A stretch of 64,000 nt of DNA, from contig NW_006917094.1 in the NCBI RefSeq assembly GCF_000516985.1, forward strand, positions 2,790,001 through 2,854,000. The letters run 5' to 3'. This DNA is from Pestalotiopsis fici W106-1 (lineage: Eukaryota; Ascomycota; Sordariomycetes; Amphisphaeriales; Sporocadaceae). The position numbers were made by a program, and so were the translations under genes. Below the pieces are notes generated by a model, which ran no database searches, was not told the DNA's origin, and saw only the letters and a program-made list of their open reading frames with translations. How positions within the stretch are numbered: position 1 is the first letter of the stretch; each line of letters begins with the position of its first letter. This document shows, one piece after another, positions 45,171 to 56,073 of this stretch.

Positions 45171-48100
45171 CTATGTGCTCAAAGGCTCAGATGTACTGTT
45201 GCCTGCAGGTAGGAGTGCTTCTATGTCCTGAATGCGCCTGCTATTAGGCCTGCTCTCCCGACCTGCGCTTGTTGCATTCCAAATACCCTGGAAATCAGTC
45301 TGATTCCATACCCACCATAATAAAAAGGTCATCAATTTAAATTCATTCTTCTTTTGATGAAAGAACGCATATCCCAAGAAGGGGGAAACGATGATGGCCG
45401 ATATACCGACTTTGAAATTAGCCTTCCTTGGTTATCAAGGCCGGGTGACAGCCAGGTAGAGACGAAAACTTACAGATGATGCCATACATCCATGCCGGTT
45501 CGTATTCAAGCTCCCCATCATCATTGTGTCGGGATGTTGTGGTGTTGATTGCAAGGAGAGATGACAAGAATGACAAAGGTGTCTGAAATGAATCGTTAGT
45601 TGATGATACAATGTATATGAGGCGGATAATACTGACGAAAATGACAGTGACAATTGTGAAAATAAACAGAATATTTCCTTGTTTGGCATTTTCTGCGCTC
45701 TGTTTGGCATTTTCCACACTCTGTTGATCGGCTCTTTCCGCTAAATTAACTAAAGCTCGGCTTTGTTTGTCGGCTCTTTGCGCCAAATCAACTAAAGCTT
45801 GGCTTTGTTTCGCAGACTTGTCAACTAAATCCAGAGACATCATGGATTGCTTAATATTGATGAAGTAGTCGATCTGGCAATTGTCAGCTATCCAACGCCA
45901 AGCAAGAAGAGAAATCTGTAGTACCGATTTTTGGATCGAGTCCGTCGTCTTGACCATATTATCCAGCTCGTTGACAATGAAACTGAGGCTTTGCATCTTC
46001 CGACTTTTCGGATCTGGACCCATCAGGCCCTTCAAGACACCTTCCTGTTGTGTAACTAGAAGTCTCATAATCATGAGTTCATCTCGAATATCCTTGACCT
46101 CGTCCAAGAGTGTTGCAGCAGAATTGATTGTCTTCCAGTCATTCTCGTCTTTCTTCATGTCGTAATTTTCAGCGTCTTGCTGATGGTTCTTATCTTGGCC
46201 AGTCGTCTTCTTCTCTACTACTTCTTTCGCTCTCGCTGCCGCTGCCATTCTGTCTTTGTAGGACTTGTACAATATCTTCTCCTTAGCTGCCTAAATAGAG
46301 ACCTTTAGTCATATATTTTGTTGATCGGATTCAACCAGAAGTCATCACGGTCAAATCAGAAGACTTTTTGAGCTCTCACTTACGGCACTGTTGATGCTGT
46401 CGGCGTACCATAGCAGTATCGGTTTCAACCATGCGTCTTTTACTTCTCTAGGAAGTTCCTTGTAGTTTTCACCACAGACGTCCTCCCATGTAAGATTATT
46501 GATGAAATCAGCACAAGTGCTGACGAGAAAATGGCTCATTTCGGTGACAGTAGAAGGTAGCTTCTCTCGAAACCCATCTTGACTGGCTTGAAGTAAATTG
46601 TCCCAGACTTTTTCGAACAGAAGAGCATCGAAATCATCCTCGCGGTGCGTTGATGAAGTGATTATGGTTTCTGGATATTCTCAGGTATTAGCGAGATTCC
46701 TGGATTTCAGCAATACTACAACGTTGAATTGTCGCTTACCTTCGTCAATGACCCAGACCCATAGTTGATCAACAGTAAGATATGGCCATTTTCTGAAAAC
46801 TTTTGGAAATGGGTCTCCCATTTTCAAATTGAGCAGTCCACGAGTAATCACTTGGCTCTGATCGCGTTCGTCCATTTCAGGTTGTGGCAACGTGTTGTAG
46901 TAGAATCGATCCAGGGATCTTGGTCCATGCAGAATACGCCCTTTGTATTTTTCCAAAAGCTCCTTGTGCCTTTCTCTATTCGACTTTTCATTTTGGGAAT
47001 AACAATACCCGAATGTAACATATGGCGTCTGTGGAGATTAGCTGGTGCAAAGAAAAGGTCATACCAATTTACCTACATAGAATACCAATCTCGGAACATC
47101 AACTAGAAGTAGAGCGATCAGTCAAAGAAGTCCAGAAACTTTTTCTCCATGTATTTGATGAGCATATACCTCCTTCTTTTTGTTGAGATGGTTCTTCTGC
47201 TGATAGTTCCTCTGCTGCATTGGACTCATCTGTTGCAAGTTTCCTATCCAATTCTCTCTATTTAAATAAATGATCAGCGACATTCCAGCCTGCAGCCGGT
47301 ATCAACTTACAAGACAAATAGGCTTCATGAATTTGATTTGAGACTTGTCTGTTGGAAGCTCTTTTTGACTTCGTTGTACCAAGTCCATGAAAGATGCCAA
47401 GTAATCATCGTCCTTATGATTTTCCTTGTGGATACGCACAGTCAAGTCCTGATTGCGCTTCTATTAGCTTGACTTCGACTCACGTCAATAAATGTTCAAC
47501 GTACCTCCATCCAATCCATCTAGGTCACAAGTTAGTAAGAACTCGATCACGTATCATTCATAACTCACATGGTTTGCAGGTAGATGAATCCAGCGCATTT
47601 GTGGCTTCTCTTTGGGCTCCTCATTACTCTGTCTGTTTTTGGTCATTTCGTCAAAGGTCTGCCTCGCCATATCCAGAACGGCATTCACCCTCTTGTCATC
47701 GTTCGCGTAGATCAGCTCAAGAATATTGGTGGTTGATCGCAAGATATCAATCTGGCCATCCCGCTCATAAAAGCTTACGACGGTAGCAGTACTTTGCTGC
47801 AGGACATCCTCCTTTCCTTTGATCTCAATTGGATCTGCGAGGATGAGTTGCTTCTTGGCAATGCTCACCAAGCTTGTTGCGTTATTCAGTATGTCTATGG
47901 TGTACTCATAGCGCTTGATTTCTTTGTCGACGCTTGACTTTTTCGAGTCTTTGGCACGGCCTGATTGCTTTGAATCCATTCGGTTTTCTTTTTCGTTATC
48001 AGTTGGAACTGTGCCTTTCCTGCCCTTGGTGCTTCTTGCTGATTTTCTTGCCTTGGCTATCTCTAGCGCTTTCCCAACGTCTCCGTTGTCTCTCGACTGC

Positions 48101-49662
48101 ATTTCCTTCAAAAGACACCACACAAGCTGATGTTCGCCGTAGAAGGCTGACCACTGCAATGGAGTTTTTGGAACAAGCTCTGACTTCGAATTGGACCACT
48201 CTTCCGTCGAGGGTAGCGTTTCTTTGACCAGATCAAGATCACCCGGAGACACCAGCGCTCCCTCCGGGTCACGGCGACCGCGCCAAATCATCTTGCAAAT
48301 TTCCTCGGACATCCCCAGATCCTTAGTCAATGTGTTGAGAATCTGAAAGTGCTGCTCGGTATCAGTATTGAGTATCGACCATACTTTCTCTTCCTTGCTG
48401 GCAAATTTCATGATAGGTTCTATCGTTTGCAGTAAGGGTTGGTCGAGTGGCGAATGGAACGTGAGCATATCTCGGACTAATTTCAACCACGCACTATCCT
48501 GCAGATGGGTCGCTGGAACTGCCCTTGAGGTTCCACCCGCGAATATCTCCAAAGCATCTTCATCACCGAGTTTAAGGCCTCTGTTGAGTAGCAGCGGTAT
48601 GATTTCTTGCGCACTCGTGTTCGACATGGCGTAGTCTGTCGCATTTTTGCCCTCCTCATTCTTGTGGTCCCAATTTTTCGGCTTGCGGTCAAGAATTGCT
48701 CTCACCATTTCCACATTTCCGAATCTACTGGCCAAGATGAGAGGCGTATCTCCGTCTTTGTCCGAAATCTCAACGTCGGCGTCGATCGCCAACAGTGACT
48801 TAACAACTTTTGCTGACTGGAATTGACATGCGCTGGTTAACGGCGTGGATTTCCGATTGTTGGGGATATTGACCCCGATTCTAGCGCCAACATTGGCTCC
48901 AGATCCCAGATTCCACAATGCCTCGATTTCCGTGGTTGTGCATTCTTGGCAAGCTAGATTCAAAGGCGTGTTGCCATTTTCATCTTGGGCTGTTGCGTCA
49001 ATTTTCTCCTGCTTCAAAAGAAGTTCAGCGACTGCCGCGGATGAATAGGAACACGCAAAATGGAGCGCAGTTTGTTTCATAGAGCTTTTCGCGTTGATGT
49101 CGGGTTGGTGCTTCAGTAAAGCTTTGAGTATTTTCAGGGTTCCATCATCATCATCATGGTTTTCAGAACAAGTTGATAGTAGTGGTGTCCATCCGTCGAT
49201 ATCTCGTGCTTCAATGTTCTTCTTTTGCAGTTCAAGGTTCAGTAATTTCTCCACGATGCGCACGTGGCCATAACGGCATGCTAGATGAAGTGCCGTCTCC
49301 GAGAATTCATTCGTAGCAGTTGGGTCGGCTTCGTCCAGGGCAGCCACCAGGCCATTCTCATCTCCATCGCGTGCCGCGTCAAGGAATCGAGTGTTGACTT
49401 GCGCCTGATTCGAAACTGTTGGTTGGTTAGCCTGTGAAGGGTTGCCGAGGGTGTTGTGAGTACCGTCTAGTATGGCTCTCTCTTTTGCCTCCTGGATACC
49501 GTCAACATCTGCAGATGCGGAGGACTTAGCACCATCGTCATTCTGCGTGGCTCCACGTTGAAGGGCATGATCTGTTGGATTAAGACGTGCTTCTGCAGCG
49601 TCCGCGATGCCTTCAGATCTGTCGGCAGAATCGCTTCCTCCGAATGCTGGACTGCCCGGCAT
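45171..49662 (-). CDS. Ankyrin-repeat protein fused to a CorA-like membrane domain, 1318 aa
   Basis: Ten exons join in phase: 49662-47569, 47519-47505, 47457-47311, 47257-47170, 47102-47077, 47028-46740, 46679-46384, 46290-45637, 45582-45474, 45409-45171. Exon 1 (698 codons) holds about six ankyrin repeats at roughly residues 105-370 (ETALHLACRYGHVRIVEKLL, TALHFACSYSSAAVAELLL, TPLILASRFGNVEMVRAIL). The later exons form the fungal CorA-like part: RWIHLPANHMDWME, RTPYV-like start of VTFGYCYSQNE, RSLDRFYYNTLPQPEMDERD, LTVDQLWVWVIDE, ETIITSS, a long helical/coiled region, and two final membrane helices (ILFIFTIVTVIFTPLSFLSS and MYGIIFGISAIIVSPFLGY). The canonical GMN signature of Mg2+ channels is absent, so transport is unproven. 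No ATG is seen upstream of 49662 in frame. Confidence 0.87.
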
Positions 49663-51112
49663 GTCGATGCTGTTCAGAGGCACGTGTTTAGATACTGTGG
49701 TTGTCCTCTTGGAGTTGGATCTAAGTTCCAAGGCATTAATATCGATAATCGCAAATTCGGTGTTGTTTATTGGAAAGGAGAACAATGACAAGTGGCCAGA
49801 AAGGCTTCTGACAAGTGTGCAGAAAAGGATACGACAAGCGACAGCACAGAGTTGAAATTACGTAGCATAACAAAGACCCCATAAATTGATTGATATATTT
49901 ACAACATCGGTACTGCAGGAACTTAGCAGAGAATCAATCTCCATACTCATCATGGCTAATTTCGAATCGGCGATCTGATACCGGGGTTTACCTGCCACAT
50001 GCCCTCCTCACATCCCACATCAATGGCTTTGTGTTGGCCACTTCTACAAGTGACAAAATAAAAATAAAAATCGTAGTTGCCTTTCAAGTCCAAGCACGGG
50101 CCGGCCCAGCTTGTGCTTATTTGGTACTCATAGCTGCAATTAATTGATTCCTGGAATTTTCAGCTCATTCTTGATGGAATAAAAGTGGATATGATACTAG
50201 GTGGTCAGCATTGCTGCAGCCGCACTGCAACTCTGATGCAGCCTCATCCTGTATTGGAAGCAGTAATGGAATAGCTGTTATTGAGGGCTTCACCATCAGT
50301 TTGCCGACTCAATCTACCCCTATTCACTGGGCTGGAGGCCGCTTCAATCGACCTATCACATCGTTACAACGACAGATCTCAAAATCAGATACTTGTTCCA
50401 TTGGGTGCCTCCTCCCAATTTTATTGATGCCCGAAATTTCAAGTAGGTTGTACTGCACCTGAGACAATTGGGTCAGCGCTGGAGTTGCAGCCGCATCTCG
50501 CTTATCAATATCATACAGCACGCTAATCTAGATAAGTTGTTGCTTTCTCTGAGGACTCATTGATTGGAAAGAAGCAAGAATCCTCGGCCACGATAATGTG
50601 GGTTGTCTTCTCTGATCGCCGACTATGTACTCACACGTCGTTAGAAGACATAGCCAATCACACACGAGGATAGCCTGGTTTTGTCACATCTCATCTTGGT
50701 ATTTTGGTAGATCGTCCAGACTGACCCACAACAAGCCACTTGTGTATCTATTGAATGTATTGTCTGTGAATTCCTCACCGGTTACTTCTGATACCACGGC
50801 CAATTGGCACAGACTCTGCTGAACCCATAATGTCTACGATGGCTGCATGAAACGGGGTTACAGTGTACATCCGTCAGCCCGGATTGGCGGAACTTTGTCG
50901 AGAAGCAAGTAGGTGGCTCTCTCACAACCCAAAGATATTCTCAATCAAATTGTCAATATGGGGCAATTTCTTTTTCTCTGATGTCGAGACTCAGCTCCAT
51001 TCCTAGAGATCTCCACCTCCACCATGGAAACAGTAAGTAGTGTCAGAGTTTAGAATTCCCAGGGCGTAGCAAGAGAGCCTATTGGGAAAGATGATGGACC
51101 CGAACCAAGTGC
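49663..51112. other. Intergenic, no gene seen
   Basis: About 1.45 kb upstream of the ankyrin gene and downstream of the 508-aa gene. Short frames only; AT-rich near 50050-50070 (aaaataaaaataaaaat). Confidence 0.45.
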
Positions 51113-52639
51113 CTAGGAAAAGAACTCTTTCAAGCTCTCACTCATCCCGTCCGTCTCGCCTTGCCTCCCCTTTTCCAGGATATCCAGTGCTTGCTTGATG
51201 GGGACCCTCACATTCTTCACGCCTTCGACCGGCAAGTCTAGCAACTCGTCACGCGTCCGATTCCAGACATTCTCATCCCAGCTTCGGTGTACGAGTAGCA
51301 GCCCCGTCTGGACCACATCATTCCCGTCTACACACGCAAAGAATCTCTTGTCCAAGCCCTCAACGAAACGTTTCTCTCGGCAAAACCAAGGGAAGCGTCT
51401 CACAGCCTCATCATAATTCCATGCAATCCTCTCTAGGCCACGGCCAGGCTGTTTGATCAGGCTGGGCACATACACCACTCTCTCCTCGCCCGGCTTCCGC
51501 TTCGACGCGTCGGGATCAATTGAAGTGGCGCCGAATCCAAGCTCCTTGGATTGTGTGTTGTACTGAAATACGACAAAAAGGGGCTGGGCGCGCACGGCCT
51601 CCGACGGCCACTCGGCATCGCCGTTGGCCAAGATCAAGAAGCGCGTCTGTAAGCCGTCATGGCAGGAATACGGGATGCGGATATTCTGGAGCGTCGCTTC
51701 GGCTAGTTGGCTGCCGATGTCGTTCAAGGCTGGCTTTTCGGTCGCCTCCGAGTGACTCTCGTGCCACGAGGGCAGTTTGACCATGAGCATGCCGTTTTCA
51801 ACAGGGTCATCCGTATCAATGACGAGTATGTGAGTTTTGTGGAGATACTTGTTCTTTTTACAGCGCTGAGGGTGTAGAGCAGCCGCTTGCTGAATGAGGT
51901 CTTGAGTGGGTGTCGTTTCTGGGGCAGAGGTTCCAGGGGTGAGTCTGGCTTGAACGCGACAGGCAAAGTTTTCGGGTGACTTTTGTTTGAATGCTGGCTC
52001 CAAGTTGGCAATGACTTGGTCTTCGGATAGACTTGCGTGTATGTAGATTGGGACGTAGTAGCCGAGAGGAATGTTCTTGATTGGTGCTGGCGGCCCATCG
52101 CCGTCATTCCCATCATCGTCGGTGTCGTTGTCTTCATCTCCGTTGTCATCGTCATCATCGGGCTGCAATTCGTAGCCTTCCTTCTCTTCATCCCAAGAAG
52201 AATTTCCAATTTGCAGATTCACTATACTTAGGCCAGAATCAACAGCATTGATGCGAAACTTGTCAACTTTGCACTCGAGATCATCGTCATCGAGCGTTAC
52301 CAGGATGACACCCTTGACTCGCCAATCTTTCTCGACGGCAGCAATAAAGTACCTGGGTTCAAAGGTGTCTTGTGCTCCCAGGCCAACATGATAGTCAAAG
52401 ACTGCGCGCAGAGGCTGACCGACAAAACGTGATTGTGGCGCAGGTCGCACGCTGGTACCCCGCTCGTGGCCTGTTTCGAGGCAGCCAGATTCGCACTCAT
52501 CCTGGAGAGCTTGAAACTCTGCATCAGTCAAGTCAACGAGTGTATAGAGTGCTGCCGGATGTAGAGTCATAGGCTGGTCGTGATAGCGGGCCATGGACGG
52601 AGCCCTGGTGGGCAGGGAAAGGTCTGGGTGTTGGGACAT
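51113..52639 (-). CDS. Hypothetical protein with an apparent three-fold internal repeat, 508 aa
   Basis: Uninterrupted frame from a clear ATG with no intron. I do not recognise a family. Three stretches share a pattern of a short hydrophobic strand, an acidic turn, a second hydrophobic strand, then a tryptophan-containing segment: YFIAAVEKDWRVKGVILVTL (about 97-116), THILVIDTDDPVENGMLMVK (about 275-294) and RFFACVDGNDVVQTGLLLVH (about 434-453). The second and third are each followed by a Ser-Trp-(His/Asp)-Glu motif and later by NIRIPY or NVRVPI. Between the first two lies a strongly acidic linker (about residues 160-183, long Asp run). No signal peptide or membrane segment is seen, so it is probably cytosolic or nuclear. 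Function unknown. Confidence 0.75.
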   Translation of the reverse strand: MSQHPDLSLPTRAPSMARYHDQPMTLHPAALYTLVDLTDAEFQALQDECESGCLETGHERGTSVRPAPQSRFVGQPLRAVFDYHVGLGAQDTFEPRYFIAAVEKDWRVKGVILVTLDDDDLECKVDKFRINAVDSGLSIVNLQIGNSSWDEEKEGYELQPDDDDDNGDEDNDTDDDGNDGDGPPAPIKNIPLGYYVPIYIHASLSEDQVIANLEPAFKQKSPENFACRVQARLTPGTSAPETTPTQDLIQQAAALHPQRCKKNKYLHKTHILVIDTDDPVENGMLMVKLPSWHESHSEATEKPALNDIGSQLAEATLQNIRIPYSCHDGLQTRFLILANGDAEWPSEAVRAQPLFVVFQYNTQSKELGFGATSIDPDASKRKPGEERVVYVPSLIKQPGRGLERIAWNYDEAVRRFPWFCREKRFVEGLDKRFFACVDGNDVVQTGLLLVHRSWDENVWNRTRDELLDLPVEGVKNVRVPIKQALDILEKGRQGETDGMSESLKEFFS

Positions 52640-54550
52640 GATTTTCAGTTGTCGAATTGAGTGGTACTTTTGAGCACTGGTCCCATGCTATAGAACCATA
52701 AATAGTGATTTTTCAGAGCTCGTAAAATTGAGAGAATAGAACTCGTGTGAAGTAAAAGTCTCAGAGCTTGGAGAAGAGAGGTATGATGATTTCTTTAAGA
52801 GAACAAACACCCAGAGCTGCTATAAAGCGGGGCAAGATGGGCAGAGCGTATCGATGTATTGTCTTGTCTCAGATGTGCCACTTGGGCACCTACATTATGC
52901 AATCATTACGTAGGTAATTCAATGGCACGAGAGAACGCATTCTTTGTAATTATAGCCCCCATTTATACAGACCGTATATTGAACCTTGGGGTTTGCCTTT
53001 CCAACAGGAGATACCTTTTTCATAGTCCTATAGGAATCGCCCCCACAAAGCTGATTCAACCGCTTAGGTAGAGTCCGTGGCGCAGCTGAAGTCGATCATT
53101 TTTATGCATTGTACAGTCCACGCACTCTTGTGATAAATATGGTCGGACGAGAATTATATCACCAGTGTGAATAAGCACAAGGTCGAAAGACCTGCGATCC
53201 ATGATTCCCTGTAGCGCTGTAAGCAGTTCATCATTGCCTAAATCATCCTTGCCGCTACACGAGTTACCTGGATAGGTATCTATGTAAGAATGTTGTAGGC
53301 TGACAGGCTGACTCAATGCCGACCTAATCCTTCAAAAACAAGCATTCGGGTATTTCGGTCTCTTTGGCTTGTTTCGTGCCATGTCATCTTCGATCGATCG
53401 TTTAACGCGGCCGCAGGAACAAAGACGGGGTGCATGGTTTCAATGCAACCTCCTTGCTTGGTATTTAATTCTTGTTTTGGTAGTAAAGAGATTTTGCTTA
53501 ATTTAAAGACACTGCTAAAGAAATCAATAAGGGATGTATTGGCTCTGTATTTAACGCAAAAGCCGTCGATCACGGCAATTCTCAGCGAATGGATTTGAAG
53601 ATGTCGATCATGTGACACCTAAAGAAACAGAATGTAAAGGCTCATCTCCAATTGCAGCTCGACCAAATCAAGCAGTATATACATCAAAACTACCAATCGA
53701 TGGTTGTTTCGTACGCTATTATGTCAGGCAAGTGCAAAGCATCTGTCTACGTATGTCTTCCTTCGAATGCTCTCGACTGTCCAATTCGAAGCTCTGCCTT
53801 CTAGAAGTTCAGCACCGGCAGTTTACACAAGGTGAAGATCGATCTCGATATTATAGTAGTTGTGATGTCATCATTCATCGATTCTTCAATAGTCTCTGCC
53901 GGCATTGACGATCGCCGTGCCACACATTCCTTAGCCATCCTTTTCTGTAACCAGAGTCATCAAGGCTGTCCACTCACTGGACGATACGGTAGAAGCTGAG
54001 ACAATGGCCCCCAAGATAGCGCTAAGCCTTTGTGGCCGAATAAACGTCTTCAAAGCAATGGGTTTTGTATACTTTACCGTAACAGCTGGTATTATTTATT
54101 CAAGATCCCAAGAAGTCAAAGATTTGCCAGGAGTTTCTATGTAAGACTTACCACAGCCTCGTTGTATCTAAAATCTCACAATAACGCTCGAGGCGGAAAT
54201 GATCAGAGGGGCGGTCTGGCATTACTTGCGATCTCTTGATATAGCAACTTCTCACGATGCAGAAAATGCTGTTCCTTGGTACCAAAGATCGGTCTGTCTT
54301 GGAAGGTCATACGCCCGAGGAGGATGAAGGATGTTCTGGAGGAGAGGATTTCTTAAGGTCGCATGACTTCTAAATATGAACTTTTGGTCTGGTGAATACT
54401 CAGATACTGGCAAAGAGAATTCTATAAAGTCATGCTGTAGATGCGTGGGTTTTGTCCGACTCAACTGCTTCGTTCAACAGAGGTCTAGGCACAAAAGCAC
54501 AAGATCTAGCCATTTGAGATTTACTTGTCCTCGTATTTGCATCTATCATC
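52640..54550. other. Divergent intergenic region, no gene seen
   Basis: About 1.9 kb between the 508-aa gene and the nuclease gene. Several 65-100-residue frames occur on both strands (for example 53313-53618 minus, 53612-53908 plus) but none shows a domain or splice partner. It includes promoters for both flanking genes. Confidence 0.45.
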
Positions 54551-55543
54551 ATGAGAAACCTCAGTTTGCTCGCTTCTCTCCTTGGCCTTGCCGTGGCCTC
54601 ATCTGCTGTCAATGTCGTCGACAGAAGCCCTCAGGCTGGGTCTGACCCTGACGATCTGATGATCTTTGTTTGTGATGACGGGCTCGACGAAATATGCACC
54701 AATATGTGCTACGGTACGAATTTTTCCACATCTTTATCACTTCAATGACCTTTTAACTTACTCTATCCCATCACAGGAGCTTACTGCGCCGGCATCGGCT
54801 CAGGGTTGACATATGACAAACCCGACTCGTCCACCAAGCGCAACCGTCGCAAGGCTGCCGGATGTATCGCGTCCGGCGGCAACCGCTGCTCGACCAAAAA
54901 GGGCTACGATTCCGGCTACCAGTGCGACGAGTATCCTTTTGCGTCGTCGACTCCCAACAATGGCGAAACCACACGCCTAAACCGCTGCGTACCGGCGGCC
55001 CAGAACCGTAAGCAAGGAGGCATCATCAGCGCCTTTTACAAGAGCAGCTACTGCACCGGCAACAATGGTGGCAAGTGCACCTTTTCCGTCGAGTTCTCCA
55101 ACGCCGGCAATGTAAAGTACTGCGACATGCAAAACTGCGGCGATGACGATGACAACGAGGTCATTGGTCCCGGTGGCACGGCCAATGACGGCGACTCGGC
55201 CGAGGACGGTACCGATGACGATCCAGATGCCGGCCAGAAGAAGAAGAGAACTATTCCGAAGCGCAACGGTCTGGGCAAGAGGAGCCCCGGCGCCCCGGTT
55301 TACCGCACGAGCTCGGGTCTGGAGCTAGATCTGCCCCGAGGCGCGCAGATTGGCCAGCGTGCTTTTGTCGTGCTGCCGCGCAATGCCACGCTGTGGGATG
55401 AACAGGCCCAGTTTGGCAATCCCAACCAGATGAGAGAGCTGCACGGTGATGAAGACGAGGACGAGGAGGACTATGAATACATGCTGGCCAACTTGGAGAT
55501 TCGGGAGGACACAATTGTTGAAGAAATACTCCCAGCCGCCTAA
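54551..55543 (+). CDS. Secreted NucA/NucB-type deoxyribonuclease-like protein, 309 aa
   Basis: Two exons join in phase: 54551-54713 and 54777-55543. A signal peptide covers about residues 1-19 (LSLLASLLGLAVASSAV). The core at about 55-165 matches the NucA/NucB nuclease family: AAGCIASGGNRC, then SGYQCDEYPFASS with the family's Asp-Glu pair, then LNRCVPAAQNRKQGG. In bacteria these are secreted non-specific DNases. Several paired cysteines fit an extracellular fold. The C-terminal third is unusual: an acidic linker (DDDDNEV, EDGTDDDPDAG), dibasic Kex2-like sites (KKKR, LGKR), then a second segment ending in a very acidic stretch (GDEDEDEEDYEY). The tail could be an inhibitory propeptide-like part removed by Kex2 (inference). 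The role could be DNA scavenging, defence or host interaction; none is shown. Confidence 0.83.
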
Positions 55544-56073
55544 GGGTGAGAGGGAAACTTCTAGTCCTTTGAACCATATATTCTACTTGATTTCAGTATG
55601 AGCATGAATAACGTCGCTCAATAGGTCATTTGGACACGTTGGCATTTACGTAGCCACTTGAATCGCATAAGACTTTCGCACATTTTGAATGATTCCATTT
55701 CAAATTACTATAACTGGTCTCCTGAATAAAGTGGGTTTGCCTGATTTCCAACGCCGTATACTTGACATTTACGCAGCTTGATGCGATCGTATCGACAAAA
55801 CAAAAGACAATACTAAAGATACATGATCTAAGACAACAAAACTAAAGCGCGCACAAATAGAATGTAGAGGCTTTTCTTGTATAACTCATAAGTAGCCTTA
55901 AGGCTATATACACAAAGCCAACAATGATCAGAAAGGAGTAACGTAACACAACCAAAGCGCAAACATCTAGAAGAAACCTGTAGGAAAGGGGGGTCCTTAG
56001 TGCCTGTGCCTTTCGACGGTACTCGTCATAGCTTTCTTCGTCCTCCGAGTCGTTCTCGCCATGAGAGGATGTG
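55544..56073. other. Short convergent intergenic region
   Basis: About 530 AT-rich bases between two converging genes. No gene is seen. Confidence 0.5.
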
